Shown here piece after piece: positions 31,997 through 42,711 of a stretch of 64,000 bases of DNA. Origin of the DNA: Bolinopsis microptera. Taxonomy: Eukaryota; Ctenophora; Tentaculata; Lobata; Bolinopsidae. The DNA lies in the NCBI RefSeq assembly GCF_026151205.1, contig NC_087078.1:16137118-16201117 (forward strand), written 5' to 3'. The stretch's first letter is position 1; each line of letters begins with the position of its first letter. The position numbers were made by a program, and so were the translations under genes. The notes under the pieces are model-generated. The model saw only the letters and a list, made by a program, of their open reading frames with translations. It was not told the DNA's origin and ran no database searches.

Positions 31997-32460
31997 GCTT
32001 GAGGTCGACAGCATTGAGTACTGATGAGATTGATGATTTGCTAAAGAATCAGCCAACGTTTAAAGGAACCTTTCCATGTGACCAAATTCCAAGTTTTGGG
32101 GATAATGAATATTCAATCGTAATCAATGTGGATAATTCTACATTGCCTGGATCACATTGGACTGCGCTTGTAATTAGAGGGAATAATTGTTATTATCTGG
32201 ATTCTTTTGGAAGGTTATATGATAATGGTTCCTTCCCTGTAGACTACCGTACAAGTTTGCAACGTTTTTGTTTGGGGAAGAAAATAGCTTTCCAGGATCA
32301 GGTTTTGCAAGGATTTCATAGTTTGACGTGTGGAGAATACTGTGTATATTTTATCAAGCAGTTAGAAAAAAGAGTTAAATTTTCAAAAGTGTTTCATGAT
32401 TTTACCACTAATTTAAGATCTAATGATATCAAAATCATGAAATTATATAATAGAGATTAA
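31993..32460 (+). CDS. Adenain-like cysteine protease
   Basis: 155 residues. Catalytic pattern of adenovirus maturation proteases and ULP1-like enzymes: H55 (SHWTALV), D70 (YYLDSFG), Q106 and C113 (LTCGEYC), with Q-to-C spacing of seven as in adenain. Such proteases cleave capsid and core precursors during virion maturation. Length is slightly below the adenovirus enzyme and usual for Polintons. It starts in the ATGA of the capsid gene. Confidence 0.9.
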   Translation: MSLRSTALSTDEIDDLLKNQPTFKGTFPCDQIPSFGDNEYSIVINVDNSTLPGSHWTALVIRGNNCYYLDSFGRLYDNGSFPVDYRTSLQRFCLGKKIAFQDQVLQGFHSLTCGEYCVYFIKQLEKRVKFSKVFHDFTTNLRSNDIKIMKLYNRD

Positions 32461-32674
32461 AAATTATAATTATATGATTCATGTACTTATTTTGTACTTT
32501 GATTTAAATTTGAACTGTTTTACTTTTCCCATGAGTCAAATAAACAACCGTTTCATAAACAAATTATTAAATAAATTGAATATCTAACATTACAATATAT
32601 ACAAGTTACAAAATCAATTAAAACTAAAAAAAAAAAAAAAAAGAAAGATTGAACCAAAAATGAAATTTAAAGCA
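32461..32674. other. Convergent intergenic region with A-tract
   Basis: Lies between the 3' ends of the protease (plus) and polymerase (minus) genes. Contains an A-rich tract at about 32625-32645 and AATAAA-like motifs on the plus strand (32570 region), suitable as polyadenylation signals. Confidence 0.4.
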
Positions 32675-33688
32675 TCAGCCACCTTGCACATTTTTAAAAT
32701 TTCCATGTGCACGTGTTGATACCCCATCTGACAAAATATATCGTTTGTCATCATATCTTGTTAGTCCAACTTTTCTCTGATTTATGGTGAAAATCACATG
32801 TTTCTGTGATCGAAAAGTCTTTTGCTCTATAAAGTGATCTTCTGTGTCAGAATCTTCTGTATCAGGATTTCTCATTGTGTTGAACAAGACTTGTCTATAG
32901 AGATCATGGTTCAGTTTTCGGTTACGGACATTGTGTTTCACACCAGCAGCCGTGCTCTTTTGCTTTCCAGCTCCAGTTAGAATAGAGTAACACTTTGAGC
33001 GAAGCCCTAAGAATGAATTTGGTTAATATAACTTATGTTTCTATTGAAATGAATAACAAAGAAATTGAAGGTTTATGGACTTTTTTAAATTTAACCACTA
33101 AACTACAAACAATAACTTGCCTATGAACTCAACGATTGCTACTCCATTAGTTTCGTCTTTGAATTTTCCAACTACTGCTCTGTTTGTATCTGAATACAGC
33201 GGATGATCTCTAGGATACTTTGAGAAGTCAAAGTGATTCTTTAGCCTCTCCAGGTGTTCCAAGTACAGGTTCTTGCAGTAAATGTGGTAAAGGAAACTGT
33301 CTGTGTCAGTGAAGCATAGTTCCAGTTTGTCAAAGTTGGCTTGCATGACCGTGTAATGAAACTTAAACATTAGGAGTTTTGATAACTCCAGCACAGTAAA
33401 ACCAACATAAATTGGTTTATCAAGCGTCAAATTTGTTTGTGCAAGCTCAACACCTACAAGGCTTTCATTAAAAATCTGAAAACGCTTAAAAGTAGGTTTG
33501 GAGGTCTGCCAAAAATGACCTCTACTGTTGTTTACAAGGACAATTTTGACACGTTTCCGCACATTTTCCATGGTTTTACCGAAAAATGCATTATTGAGCA
33601 GCTTGTAGTAATCCCTCATAAAGTCATCAGTTGCTTGCTGGCGCAACCTGGTGTTCTCTGCAATGTAGGGCTGTATCCAGGCTGCTTG
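32675..33688 (-). pseudogene. Protein-primed DNA polymerase B, 5'-truncated
   Basis: Two exons on the minus strand: about 33688-33121 and 33006-32675, separated by a 114-bp intron (33120-33007) with a GC-AG boundary (AG|GCAAGT). The remaining protein has the motif-B-like KLLNNAFFGK, the catalytic motif C FTDTDSFLY, and the family C-terminus (GLRSKCYSI; YDDKRYILSDG). Everything upstream is missing: the exonuclease, the TPR-type inserts and palm motif A. The TIR begins at 33689, so the first few residues of the open frame come from TIR sequence read in another frame. It cannot encode an active polymerase; replication would need another copy. Confidence 0.88.
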
Positions 33689-34886
33689 TCTACCTCCAAA
33701 CAGTATCTCCACTCAACCGGATATCGGATTGAACTGCTTCCATTGACTCTGGAATCAACAGGAAATGATCCCAAGCCATTTATTTGTGTGATATTTCCCA
33801 AGAACTTGGTATATGAGAAAATTCCAAGTCTAAAGCTTGGGAATGTCTACAATGTATCAGGTTGGAAGCAGGGGAATCTACTAAAAATTTTAGATATTTG
33901 TTAATTTTATATACTTGTTAATAATGTATTGTTGATTCATATTTCTTTTTATCTGATGTGTTCGTTTCACTTGTATCCTTTCACACTAGTCAAAATCAGA
34001 TTCAAAGAGTTTCAAAAAAAATGAGACAGTTCCAAATTACATTGGTTGGTTATGCAGTTCATTTGCACAGCTAATTATCGACCATTCCCAAAGAGTTTTT
34101 GAAAAATACAAGGAAATATTTTACAATTTCTCCCCATATAAATAAAACTTTTGCACGTATGGTTGTAGGAGGAATCCGTGACGTGTTCAATTGGTGGCTC
34201 CTGCGGAATACCTGCTTGATTGAATTACTAATTGGCTACCAAATAAAAGCAAAAAGAGTTGATGATCATCCTCATGCTGCAACAAACTTGTACATAGGAT
34301 TAAAAGTATGATCAAGCCAACAAGTAGTGTGGTCATGTGTATTCAATCGAACAGGTATTCTGCTAGGGATCGCCAATTGAACACGTCCCGGGTTCCTTCT
34401 ATTGTTAGATTTTCCAATGAGAAGTGTCAAATGTGATGTGACTCATGTCACGTGACCTCATGGTTCAAATAACATTCATAGGTTCAAATAACATTCATGT
34501 CACATGATGCTAAAGTTAAACATGTGACGGGTAATCAAATGACGTCTGTCACATGATCTCAAGGTTCAAATAACATTCATGTCATGTGATGCTAAAGTTA
34601 AACACGTAACCAGTGATCAAATAACAGGAATCTACTTGGCAACCGTTTAATCAGACTTTAGATCCTTTAGTCGGGATTATTAATTTATTCATCATGACGT
34701 TCTGACTCCTTATTGGTCAATTATCTTGTCACGTGACCTTGACATTTAATTAACGAGCTTGTCACGTGGTTACATGACATGTGATCTGTCACGTGACCCT
34801 TGTGACGTGCTGTCACGTGACCTGAGGGCGTGCTGTGAGTGGCTGGGGGCTACTTGATGACGGGCCTTCACACATTCCCATCTACT
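33689..34886 (-). repeat. Polinton right terminal inverted repeat
   Basis: Inverted copy of 22839-24036. It carries a second copy of the last ~70 codons of the zinc-ribbon gene. The inner boundary at 33689 falls inside the polymerase frame, which loses everything upstream. Matching lengths (1198 bp) with no indels support recent copying. Confidence 0.95.
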
Positions 34887-34892
34887 GGCTAG
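34887..34892. other. Polinton target-site duplication, right
   Basis: GGCTAG, identical to 22833-22838. Confidence 0.92.
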
Positions 34893-35814
34893 CTCCTTTA
34901 ATGCAGTTAAAAATTGGAAATTTTGCATGGAATTATCTGTTGGGTGTTTAAAATTGGACATTTTGCATGGAATTATATTCAGGACGTTACAAAAGGAATT
35001 GATTTAATGTAGTTGGAGGATTCCCAACTCTCCTCACGTCCGTAAATGGAGTTTTCTTTGTATCATAATCATATATACTTATATATGAAACCCGTCGGTC
35101 GTCCTCCCCAATCTCACATCGGTAAATAAATGAACGAACTCAATTCTAAGTGTAAATACGGGTTGTACCTAGGGTATTTATTATGTGCATTTGTCGACTT
35201 CTGTAAAACTGCTGTTACAATTGTGCTAGAATATTTAGTAATTTTGATCAATATCAAAATAGTGGTACTTGCACTCAAATCTTACGGGCACACTGGTCAC
35301 TGGGCATAAGCCATAACAACCCTTCAGCTTCAATTTCACGATTACATTTCTAGTTGTAGGTTAATAACCTACCAATACCAATCACCCGTTGATTTCTAGT
35401 TAACCATGAACTTTAATAAGCCAGCACTGTCTGGGAAGGAAATTCAATTTGAAATCCCAGGAATTGATAAAGTAGGACTAGGAGTATAATTAACAGATTT
35501 TTATCAAATTAGTACAAAAAATTGTAAGCTAGTGGTAGTCTTATCTCGTAACCTTTTTTATTAATTCCACCAACAACCAGCATGCTGTAACCGTCTCGGC
35601 GTCTCGTATAATATAAAGTTATAAACCAGACCTGCATTATTATCATATTTACATATTAAGGTTTCTGAACTTCAAGTGAATGCTAAAATTAATGCGAGAT
35701 AAATCATCAAGTTGGAGAATTCCTGGGTAAACAAGGTTTGCCGTGCCACCCTGCTAGCTTATATAACATTATAACTTTCCCGGTGCATTGCTAGTTCATG
35801 CTAAGAGTAATCAG
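34893..35814. other. Intergenic, no gene seen
   Basis: Two imperfect tandem copies of 'aaaattgga(a/c)attttgcatggaattat' at about 34909-34972 are the only structure noted before the segmental duplication with pentraxin copy B. Confidence 0.5.
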
Positions 35815-35909
35815 CCTTGCTCCAGAAAGTTCCATTTTATCGCCTCCGAATACCCCGGACTAATTAACATAATAATTCTACATTCATTTCAAACTCGAAC
35901 CTCGAAGGT

Positions 35910-37806
35910 ATGTTTCTCTTGTTCCTTTGTGTTATCTACCCGCCTGTAGTTGCATCAACTGATAAGGAGTACACTGCCCTGCACTTTGGAACTTCTACTA
36001 GCGATCACATTAGTTTAAACTATGATATGGCCCCATTCCGAGATTCTCTGTCTGTATGCACGTGGATCAAACGTATCTCCACTACATCTTCATACCCGGT
36101 AGTGTTTCACTACTATTCTACTGCTAGCAATTACGAGATTTTGATTGCGCCTGATGGGTTGTATAACAGAGTAGTAGCTGATCAAGGTTTGGAGAACAGA
36201 CGCAACCTTTTCACAGTACCAGTGGGCACGTGGTTTAGTTATTGCATAACGTGGTCTGTAGCGTCCAGGACAATAAAGTTATACATGGACGGTGATTTGG
36301 TAGGAACAGACCAGACAGCATCGGGGAGGAGGCTGACGATGGGAGGGCAGTTATGGTTTGGTAATCTTAATGGTGGTGGACATTCTAGGCATATGTTTGG
36401 AGGAGACATTTATCAGTTCAATGTATATTCCAATGTATTGGAGTCGGCTGAAATAAAGAAAATAGCAGAAGGGGGACTATGTTTTGATTTAGAGGAATTT
36501 TCCGACACTAGGATCCTTCAATGGGAGGATATTCTGGACAGATCACGGAGTGGGTCTGTGAGTGAGGTAAAAGTGATCATTGAGGTAAAAGTGTGTGAGC
36601 GGATAAGGAAACTAGATACTCGGTTGAGGGAGTCACAAGAGAAACTGGCAAGTGTGACTGGAACGCTGAACGGAACAGAGGCTCAACTTAGTAGGTCGGA
36701 GGAGAAAGTGGAGACACTAGCCAATCTTCTTAATTCAACTCAAGAAGAGTTGGAGTCAACTCAACTGAATTTCACTGAAGCTAAGAAGCAGCTTAATGTA
36801 ACGAAGGAAAAGCTGGTCACTACAGAGGAGGAGCTGAAGGGGGTAACATCTGATTTGGAGGGGGTGACAGCTGAGCTGGATGAGGTGACTGCTGATATGA
36901 ACAGGACTGAAATTTCATTGGAAACAGTTACCGGAGATCTAAACTCGACACAAGCAGAACTAGGAGCTATAAGTGATGACCTGGAAACTTGCTCCGCTGG
37001 CTTAAAAGACATAGAGAGAAAGTTTAAAGAATCTCGAACATTCCACAATGTCACCAGATGGGATATCCTGCTCACTCCCCCGTATTTCAACAAGGTCTTC
37101 TCAAATGAGCTGTTCCAGCAACTCACCACCAGTTGGAATATGTTGGGTAAGTGAAGTTGAGAATGCTTCTGCTTTCTCTGTTGTTATTTTTACTATGTTT
37201 GATTGTTTTATTACCTAACCAGGTTTTACGAAATTACTGTGCGATTTAATGTTAAGTTTTTGCAAAGTAAATTTAAAATTTTGATATTCTATTTGTTGGT
37301 GTTCATTGGACTTAACATTTCAGAAAGGTTTGTGGGCACGAACATGACGGAGGGTGTTATACAACATTTCCGGCACTTCCACCGAAATAAAATGTGCGAA
37401 GCCTTCGAGCTCACAATGCTTGGTAAGTTTCGAACAAGCGAGTAGATAAGAATTTGGAATATGTACTATGTAGGTCGTAGGAATATAATTTGATACGCTT
37501 ACGCTCAAATAATGAATTTATTTTTTTTTGGTTTTGAAGATTCTACAAATCTTCAAATCTTTTATAGTCAACTTTATCATGTTTACCATGTTAATCATTA
37601 TTATTGAATACCAAATCTCCAAGGTTAATACTGCCAATAAAGCTGGAGTAAACCCCCTTTTACGTACCCGATTAAGCTAACACAACATTTATATTTCTTC
37701 AGAGCACTTTAAGGGTACCGAGATCACAACAGGACTTATAGCTCACTTCATGGAAACTCATACGGAGGAATCAGATTGCGAGAACGACACGGACACTGAA
37801 TCATAG
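35910..37806 (+). CDS. Pentraxin-domain coiled-coil secreted protein, copy B (intact)
   Basis: Three exons, 35910-37146, 37324-37422 and 37703-37806, with GT-AG junctions and consistent phases (1, 1), encode 479 residues. Layout: signal peptide (LFLCVIYPPVVAS), pentraxin/LamG-type domain (about 20-205, with FTVPVGTWFSYCITWS and KLYMDGDLVGT), a long coiled coil with many N-glycosylation sequons (NGT, NST, NFT, NVT, NRT), and a short C-terminal region with two related HF..(F/M) segments ending in an acidic tail. The family includes secreted oligomeric recognition proteins; binding partners are unknown. The coding sequence and its flank from about 35815 match copy A from about 12262. Confidence 0.9.
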
Positions 37807-37875
37807 GCCGGGGACGACACAGACACTGAATCATAGGCCGGGGACGACACAGACACTGAATCCTAGGCCGGGGAC
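37790..37875 (+). repeat. Tandem repeat across the pentraxin stop codon
   Basis: About three units of 'gacactgaatcataggccggggacgacaca' begin inside the final codons and run past the stop. Each unit repeats the in-frame TAG or a close variant. Copy A has about two shorter units at 21359-21425. Confidence 0.75.
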
Positions 37876-38334
37876 GAGCCAACATCTTTTTTGCTGTGTT
37901 CTTCTCTCACAGTCTTTTAAGTATGTGTTATGATTATATTAACTTATTAAAATTAATGAGGCTGTAAGTTGAATACCTCATACAAACGGTTTTAAGTTAT
38001 TTGTCATCATCCTTTTATCGATCTAACAAAAAATTGATTATTGTTGATCAATCAAAATATTGCAATATGCATTGTAAAATGTGGTTGCATTTGTATTATT
38101 CTATGGTCGATTGAGAAACTTTTTTTATACAATTTGTGACATTTACGATTTCAACTGATAACTTTCTTAAATACGGAGTATGGTTTCACTGCATTGTGGC
38201 GAATGCTAATACTTTCAAATGTACATGTAGTTGACAAATTCCTCGAACCAGTGGTGGTACTAAATCATACCAGAAAAAAGTATTTAAATTGGGCACTCAG
38301 TGACTGAGCTATAAAGGCCAACGTATGGGTACTG
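37876..38334. other. 3' flank of pentraxin copy B
   Basis: Matches the 3' flank of copy A (about 21430-21590) as far as about 38090. No gene. Confidence 0.5.
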
Positions 38335-39168
38335 TATGGCGGCCGAGATGGCTCACCTAAATTTTCACTGAAAATTTTTAATTTAAAAATTAACTATACA
38401 ATTAATCACAAAATAAAAACGATTTTCATATTGAAATTAAAAACAATTCTCATTTTGAAAACGGTTTTGATTTCGATTTTGATTTTGATTTTGATTTCAA
38501 TTTTGATTTTCATTTTGAAAACGATATTGATTTTGACTTTGAAAACGATATCGATTTTGATTTTAAAAACGATATTGATTTTGATTTTGAAAACGATATT
38601 GATTTTGATTTTGAAAACGATATTGAAAAATCATTTTCATTTTCAAATTTGAAAATGTTTTTTTTTGCGCGTGGCCGAGATGGCTCACCTATATAAACGT
38701 ACGTGCAAATCGTTTGCAAAATAAAAATCGTTTTCAAAATCAAAACCGTTTTCAAAATCAAAAACGTTTTCAAAATCAAAATCAAAAACGTTTTCAAAAT
38801 CAAAATAGATACCGTTTTCAAAATCAAAATCAATATCGTTTTCAAAATCAAAATCAATATCGTTTTCAAAATCAAAATCAATATCGTTTTTAAAATCAAA
38901 ATCGATATCGTTTTCAAAGTCAAAATCAATATCGTTTTCAAAATGAAAATCAAAATTGAAATCAAAATCAAAATCAAAATCGAAATCAAAACCGTTTTCA
39001 AAATGAGAATTGTTTTTAATTTCAATATGAAAATCGTTTTTTATTTAAATTTTAAAATAATTTTAGAAATCAAATTCAAAATCGTTTTTATTTTGTGATT
39101 AATTGTATAGTTAATTTTTAAATTAAAAATTTCAGTGAAAATTTAGGTGAGCCATCTCGGCCGCCATA
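38335..39168. mobile_element. Foldback/palindromic element, 834 bp
   Basis: Long inverted arms begin TATGGCGGCCGAGATGGCTC and end with its complement. GTACTG flanks both sides (38329-38334 and 39169-39174), a 6-bp target duplication. The arms are built from short runs of 'gattttgatttt' and 'aaaacgatattga' type units, so one arm is T-rich and the other A-rich. A second inverted-end motif (ggccgagatggctcaccta) sits near the centre at about 38673. No coding function; the Ile/Leu/Lys-repeat frames are artefacts. Confidence 0.88.
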
Positions 39169-39438
39169 GTACTGACTTTTGGCCCACCCTGTATAACTAC
39201 TATATTGTATGAAAAATAAATTTAGAGCAAAAAATTTGAGTAGCTTTGTTTCAATCAATTAAACTTCCTTTAAAAAATACATAATATAATGTTGCTCCTG
39301 CATGGAAAGTACATTTTAATTACGACAAGTTTTCATTCACCGGAATTAGATCCAGCCACGCCACCTTTTCATTAATAAATGTAAATTTCTTGTAGTTGTA
39401 CAATATTAAAAAGGGTAACTGTAGAATGTCGGTTAGAA

Positions 39439-39464
39439 CCCCCCCCCCCCCCCCCCCCCCCCCC
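39439..39464. repeat. Poly-C tract
   Basis: 26 consecutive C. The length may be affected by sequencing or assembly. Confidence 0.9.
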
Positions 39465-39569
39465 TCATTTAGTGTAAGTCAGATTTCTAGCTAACTATCC
39501 GGTCAAACTTTCGTAAGCCTCATTTGTGAACGAAAAGTGGTCTATGAATCGACTATCAAGGGACCTGGT

Positions 39570-39690
39570 ATTAATTGAGGGACATGGTAAATGGTGGGAT
39601 CGGACGTGGTAAATGGAGGGACCCGGTAAATGGTGGGACGCGGTAAATCAAAATGGTGGGACGCGGTAAATGGAGGGACGATAAATATAG
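39570..39690. repeat. Degenerate tandem repeat
   Basis: Irregular units of the type 'ggtaaatggtgggac' and 'ggtaaatggagggac'. Confidence 0.75.
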
Positions 39691-40439
39691 ATGTGACTGA
39701 CCTGCACTGGTTTTATCAGAGCACTTCTTATCTTGCACTTGTTGAGGGACTATTTGGAGAGGTTTGTTATCCTAGAGTTGTTGTAGGAGATCCATGTGAT
39801 CTGAGGCGGTCCGTGCTCCGACTAGCCAGTTTCACATAGTCATGTGTGGCGCGCTACTGCAAGCGAGAGGGCTCTGGTTAGAGCAACTAGCCAGACTAGC
39901 TCCGAGTCCGACTAGTAAAGCCAGTTACTGTCCACTACCCACGTATCAACCACAATTACCCTACTGCTAGTTAAATTCTGTGGTGATTTAACTTTGCGAC
40001 CTTTTTTATTTTGTTCCACTGCCAAATTTTATGTTTTTGCTTGTACCGTTATTTTATCTTATTTTATACTGATTTTGATTTGAATCGATTTTACTGTTTA
40101 AAATCTTCAAGTTGATCGGAATGTGGTTGAAGACTACAAGTATATAGAAAACGGAGTTCTCTTGGTATTTAGTGTATGCTAGTCAAGCTCTAGTCACGAA
40201 GCACGAACGGCAGGGCGTACCGAAAGGTAGAAATGAAACGAGTATATTAAAAAGGATAATTAATTAAAAGGAGAAAGTTATACAAAGTGAACGTCAACAG
40301 AGAAAACTTCCAAGTGTTCGCTCCAAGCGATTGCCGTGAATATAGATCACACTACGTGTCTAGTCACAGAGAATAGTACTCAGTTAAACTGGCTATTGAC
40401 AATCGAATCCCTTAAAATGATTAAGGGGCAACTAAGAAG

Positions 40440-40828
40440 TGAGCTCTTCACATCCGGCTCTCCGGGTATACTCTCAAAACTCGTCACGCCATACTGCGTG
40501 ACGGCACAACGCATCTGCTTGTACCACGTGACACGCCGTCTCGCCAATAAGCACTCCACTAGCAGTCACCCTGCGTCCGCGAGGACCAACCACAGGTCTG
40601 GCTGTTAGTCAGGTGCAAAGTGAGCGGACGGCTCGTTACAGACAGTTAGTCTGACAGTAGTTCTGCCAGCCAACCGACTTACACTCAAAATGTGTAACTC
40701 CCAAATACGAACATATAAAAACATTGGTTATTATATACCCGGAAATACATACTAAATTCTACGTCCCTTAAACGTTATACTAAAACTAAGATATCCCAAA
40801 AGATATCTCTAAATACCATATTACAACA
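40440..40828 (-). repeat. LTR (3' LTR in element orientation)
   Basis: 389 bp, direct repeat of 43263-43651. Contains a hairpin around 'cgtcacgccatactgcgtgacg'. Confidence 0.92.
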
Positions 40829-41416
40829 TCTCTACCCAAAAATTTTTTTCGAATATTTTAAAACAATAAAATAATCGCCCTTTTCAAAATTTAAATTTCA
40901 ATGCTTCCACGCATCAAAAGTCCAAAACTTAAAAATAGGTCAAGTTTCAAAATATAAAACACGGCCCTAACCCTGTGCATTAAATTTAAATCCTACAAAA
41001 TCCTAAAGTTAAAACTGAAATTGACTTCCACAAATCTTTCAAAACTTTCTAAAACTTTCAAATACTTCCCTCTTGCACCAAGTTGTAGAGTCTTTGGTGT
41101 TGAGTCTTCATCATTAGATAGAGATGTATCGGAATCTCTAAAACGTCCTTTACAAGCAAACAAAGAAGTCAAAATAAATTCGAAAGTTTCTACGTTTCCG
41201 CCACTAAAGCAGCCCTGAGCGAGTCGTGTTGCGAGTAAAGATCCTATAATCCCTATCAGTAATGTTCTGAAAGATAACACGTGTTATACCTAAGTAAGGT
41301 ACTATACCACTGCTAATTACTAAATAGAAAGTCTAGCTAAGTGAGTAAGACTATACTGTTCTGAAACTAGATTCCAAAGGTAAGTGTACTTCCCTATTCG
41401 GGCATCTCCTCGTCTT

Positions 41417-42646
41417 CTACTGGTTGAAGAGTTTTATAAGATCCGTAACTAGTCTAACGTTGTATCCTAGACGATCAGGTTGTCTCCGTTCCTCAGGTCT
41501 CCTAGTGTTATATCTGCGCTCCTCCCTCGGAGGGCTCTGTCTTCTTAGATCCACAGGAGAAAGCGATCCTGTTGTGTCAATGTCGTGCCCCGCTGTATCA
41601 TATGACATAGAACTGCTATGACCCATCGTTCCTTCACCAACAACCGGACTCGATGATCTTCTAGCGGCCGATCTCTCTCTAGCTGGAGTGAAGAATTCTG
41701 CAGAATTATCAACTGTTTCTACACTATCGCCTGAGGGAATGTTATGTGTGAGAGGTGTTACCGTACGAAAACTAGGATTTATAGAATTCAGATCTAGTTG
41801 AGCAGGTCTATTAACAGCCCTAGGAGTTGAACTAAAACTAGGTTGCTTGTAAATGCTAGCTGCACCATCCTTCTCCAGACGAAACTTCTTCGGATGAACC
41901 TCTCTTCTCCTCACAACTGGTGCTCTTCTCAGTTGAAAATCTGTCTCCTCTTCACTATTACTATCGGAATAATCTACAAATCGCTCCGATGAGTCCGTCT
42001 TTAACTCAGCTCCACTGCTCTTAGCCTTATTGTAAATGTATGCCTGAGGTGGCTTACTTGCTGTACACAAGACCCCTCTCTCTAGAGAGCTTACATCTCT
42101 AGTAACCGCTGAAACATTTTCCACCGCATCAACTGCTCCCGCAACTACTGATGCCTTCTCTGTAGTATCAACCTGAGTAAGACTACAATTGCAATGGTGG
42201 CTATCAACTTCAGGCGTAATCTGAACAACGTTTACTGTGCTATGGTCATCACTAAACTTCTCATCAAACAAGAACCCCGGAATCATACTATCCTCAACAC
42301 TCAACTCATTGCAAGATTCCTCGATCATATTACTGCAATCATCCTTAACCACTGTCTCGCTGCTAACCGGTACCTGCAGCCTCTTAAACAGTATCGGGTG
42401 TTTACATCTATAATGTTCACGTGTCACCCGGTTTACTCCCTCTAAGGCAGCTTCAAGACTAAAAGTGCAACTGCTACTAATGCTCGCTACATTTTCTCGA
42501 GATTTACCATAACCCTGGTATTTAAAGCGGTTAAATCCACCACACTTCTGGTTTCTCTTCCCCGAGATATGCTTCGTGGTAAAAGTACAGTTAGCAAGCT
42601 CCTGAAGCTTCCTGATGACAGAAGACGACACTTTCGAAAATCTCAT
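41417..42646 (-). CDS. LTR-element polyprotein fragment
   Basis: 409 residues from an ATG, directly downstream of the zinc-knuckle frame on the same strand. Low-complexity Ser/Arg/Glu-rich protein. The tail RRYNTRRPEERRQPDRLGYN resembles the RxxRxRRPPDRL ending common to Pol polyproteins of Gypsy-type elements. No enzymatic motifs were found. It may join Gag-linked sequence to the end of Pol after loss of the middle. Confidence 0.5.
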   Translation of the reverse strand: MRFSKVSSSVIRKLQELANCTFTTKHISGKRNQKCGGFNRFKYQGYGKSRENVASISSSCTFSLEAALEGVNRVTREHYRCKHPILFKRLQVPVSSETVVKDDCSNMIEESCNELSVEDSMIPGFLFDEKFSDDHSTVNVVQITPEVDSHHCNCSLTQVDTTEKASVVAGAVDAVENVSAVTRDVSSLERGVLCTASKPPQAYIYNKAKSSGAELKTDSSERFVDYSDSNSEEETDFQLRRAPVVRRREVHPKKFRLEKDGAASIYKQPSFSSTPRAVNRPAQLDLNSINPSFRTVTPLTHNIPSGDSVETVDNSAEFFTPARERSAARRSSSPVVGEGTMGHSSSMSYDTAGHDIDTTGSLSPVDLRRQSPPREERRYNTRRPEERRQPDRLGYNVRLVTDLIKLFNQ

Positions 42647-42711
42647 TACAATCTCATAAATACGTGTGTTTTTGACCGCGGGTGACCTCCTCTTAAATCT
42701 AGGGCCACCCT

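Larger units (their letters stand above)
22839..34886. mobile_element. Polinton/Maverick DNA transposon (adintovirus-like), 12,048 bp
   Basis: Bounded by 1198-bp terminal inverted repeats whose outer ends read AGTAGATGGG... and ...CCCATCTACT, the AG...CT ends expected of Polintons. GGCTAG occurs directly outside both ends (22833-22838 and 34887-34892), a perfect 6-bp target duplication. Inside are a retroviral-type integrase, an A32-like packaging ATPase, two penton-like proteins, a pVI-like protein, major capsid protein, adenain-like protease and the C-terminal part of protein-primed PolB. Plus-strand genes occupy 25018-32460; minus-strand genes flank them. The polymerase is truncated, so autonomous replication is unlikely. 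The TIRs are almost identical, which suggests recent movement or recent homogenisation. Confidence 0.95.

Noticed and set aside
33437-33904. 155-residue plus-strand frame that looks like a protein sharing its end with the zinc-ribbon gene
   Set aside because: Its first half is antisense to the polymerase; only the second half is the TIR copy of the real gene's 3' end.
38431-39098. Ile/Leu/Lys-repeat proteins on both strands
   Set aside because: Products of the short-repeat arms of the foldback element.
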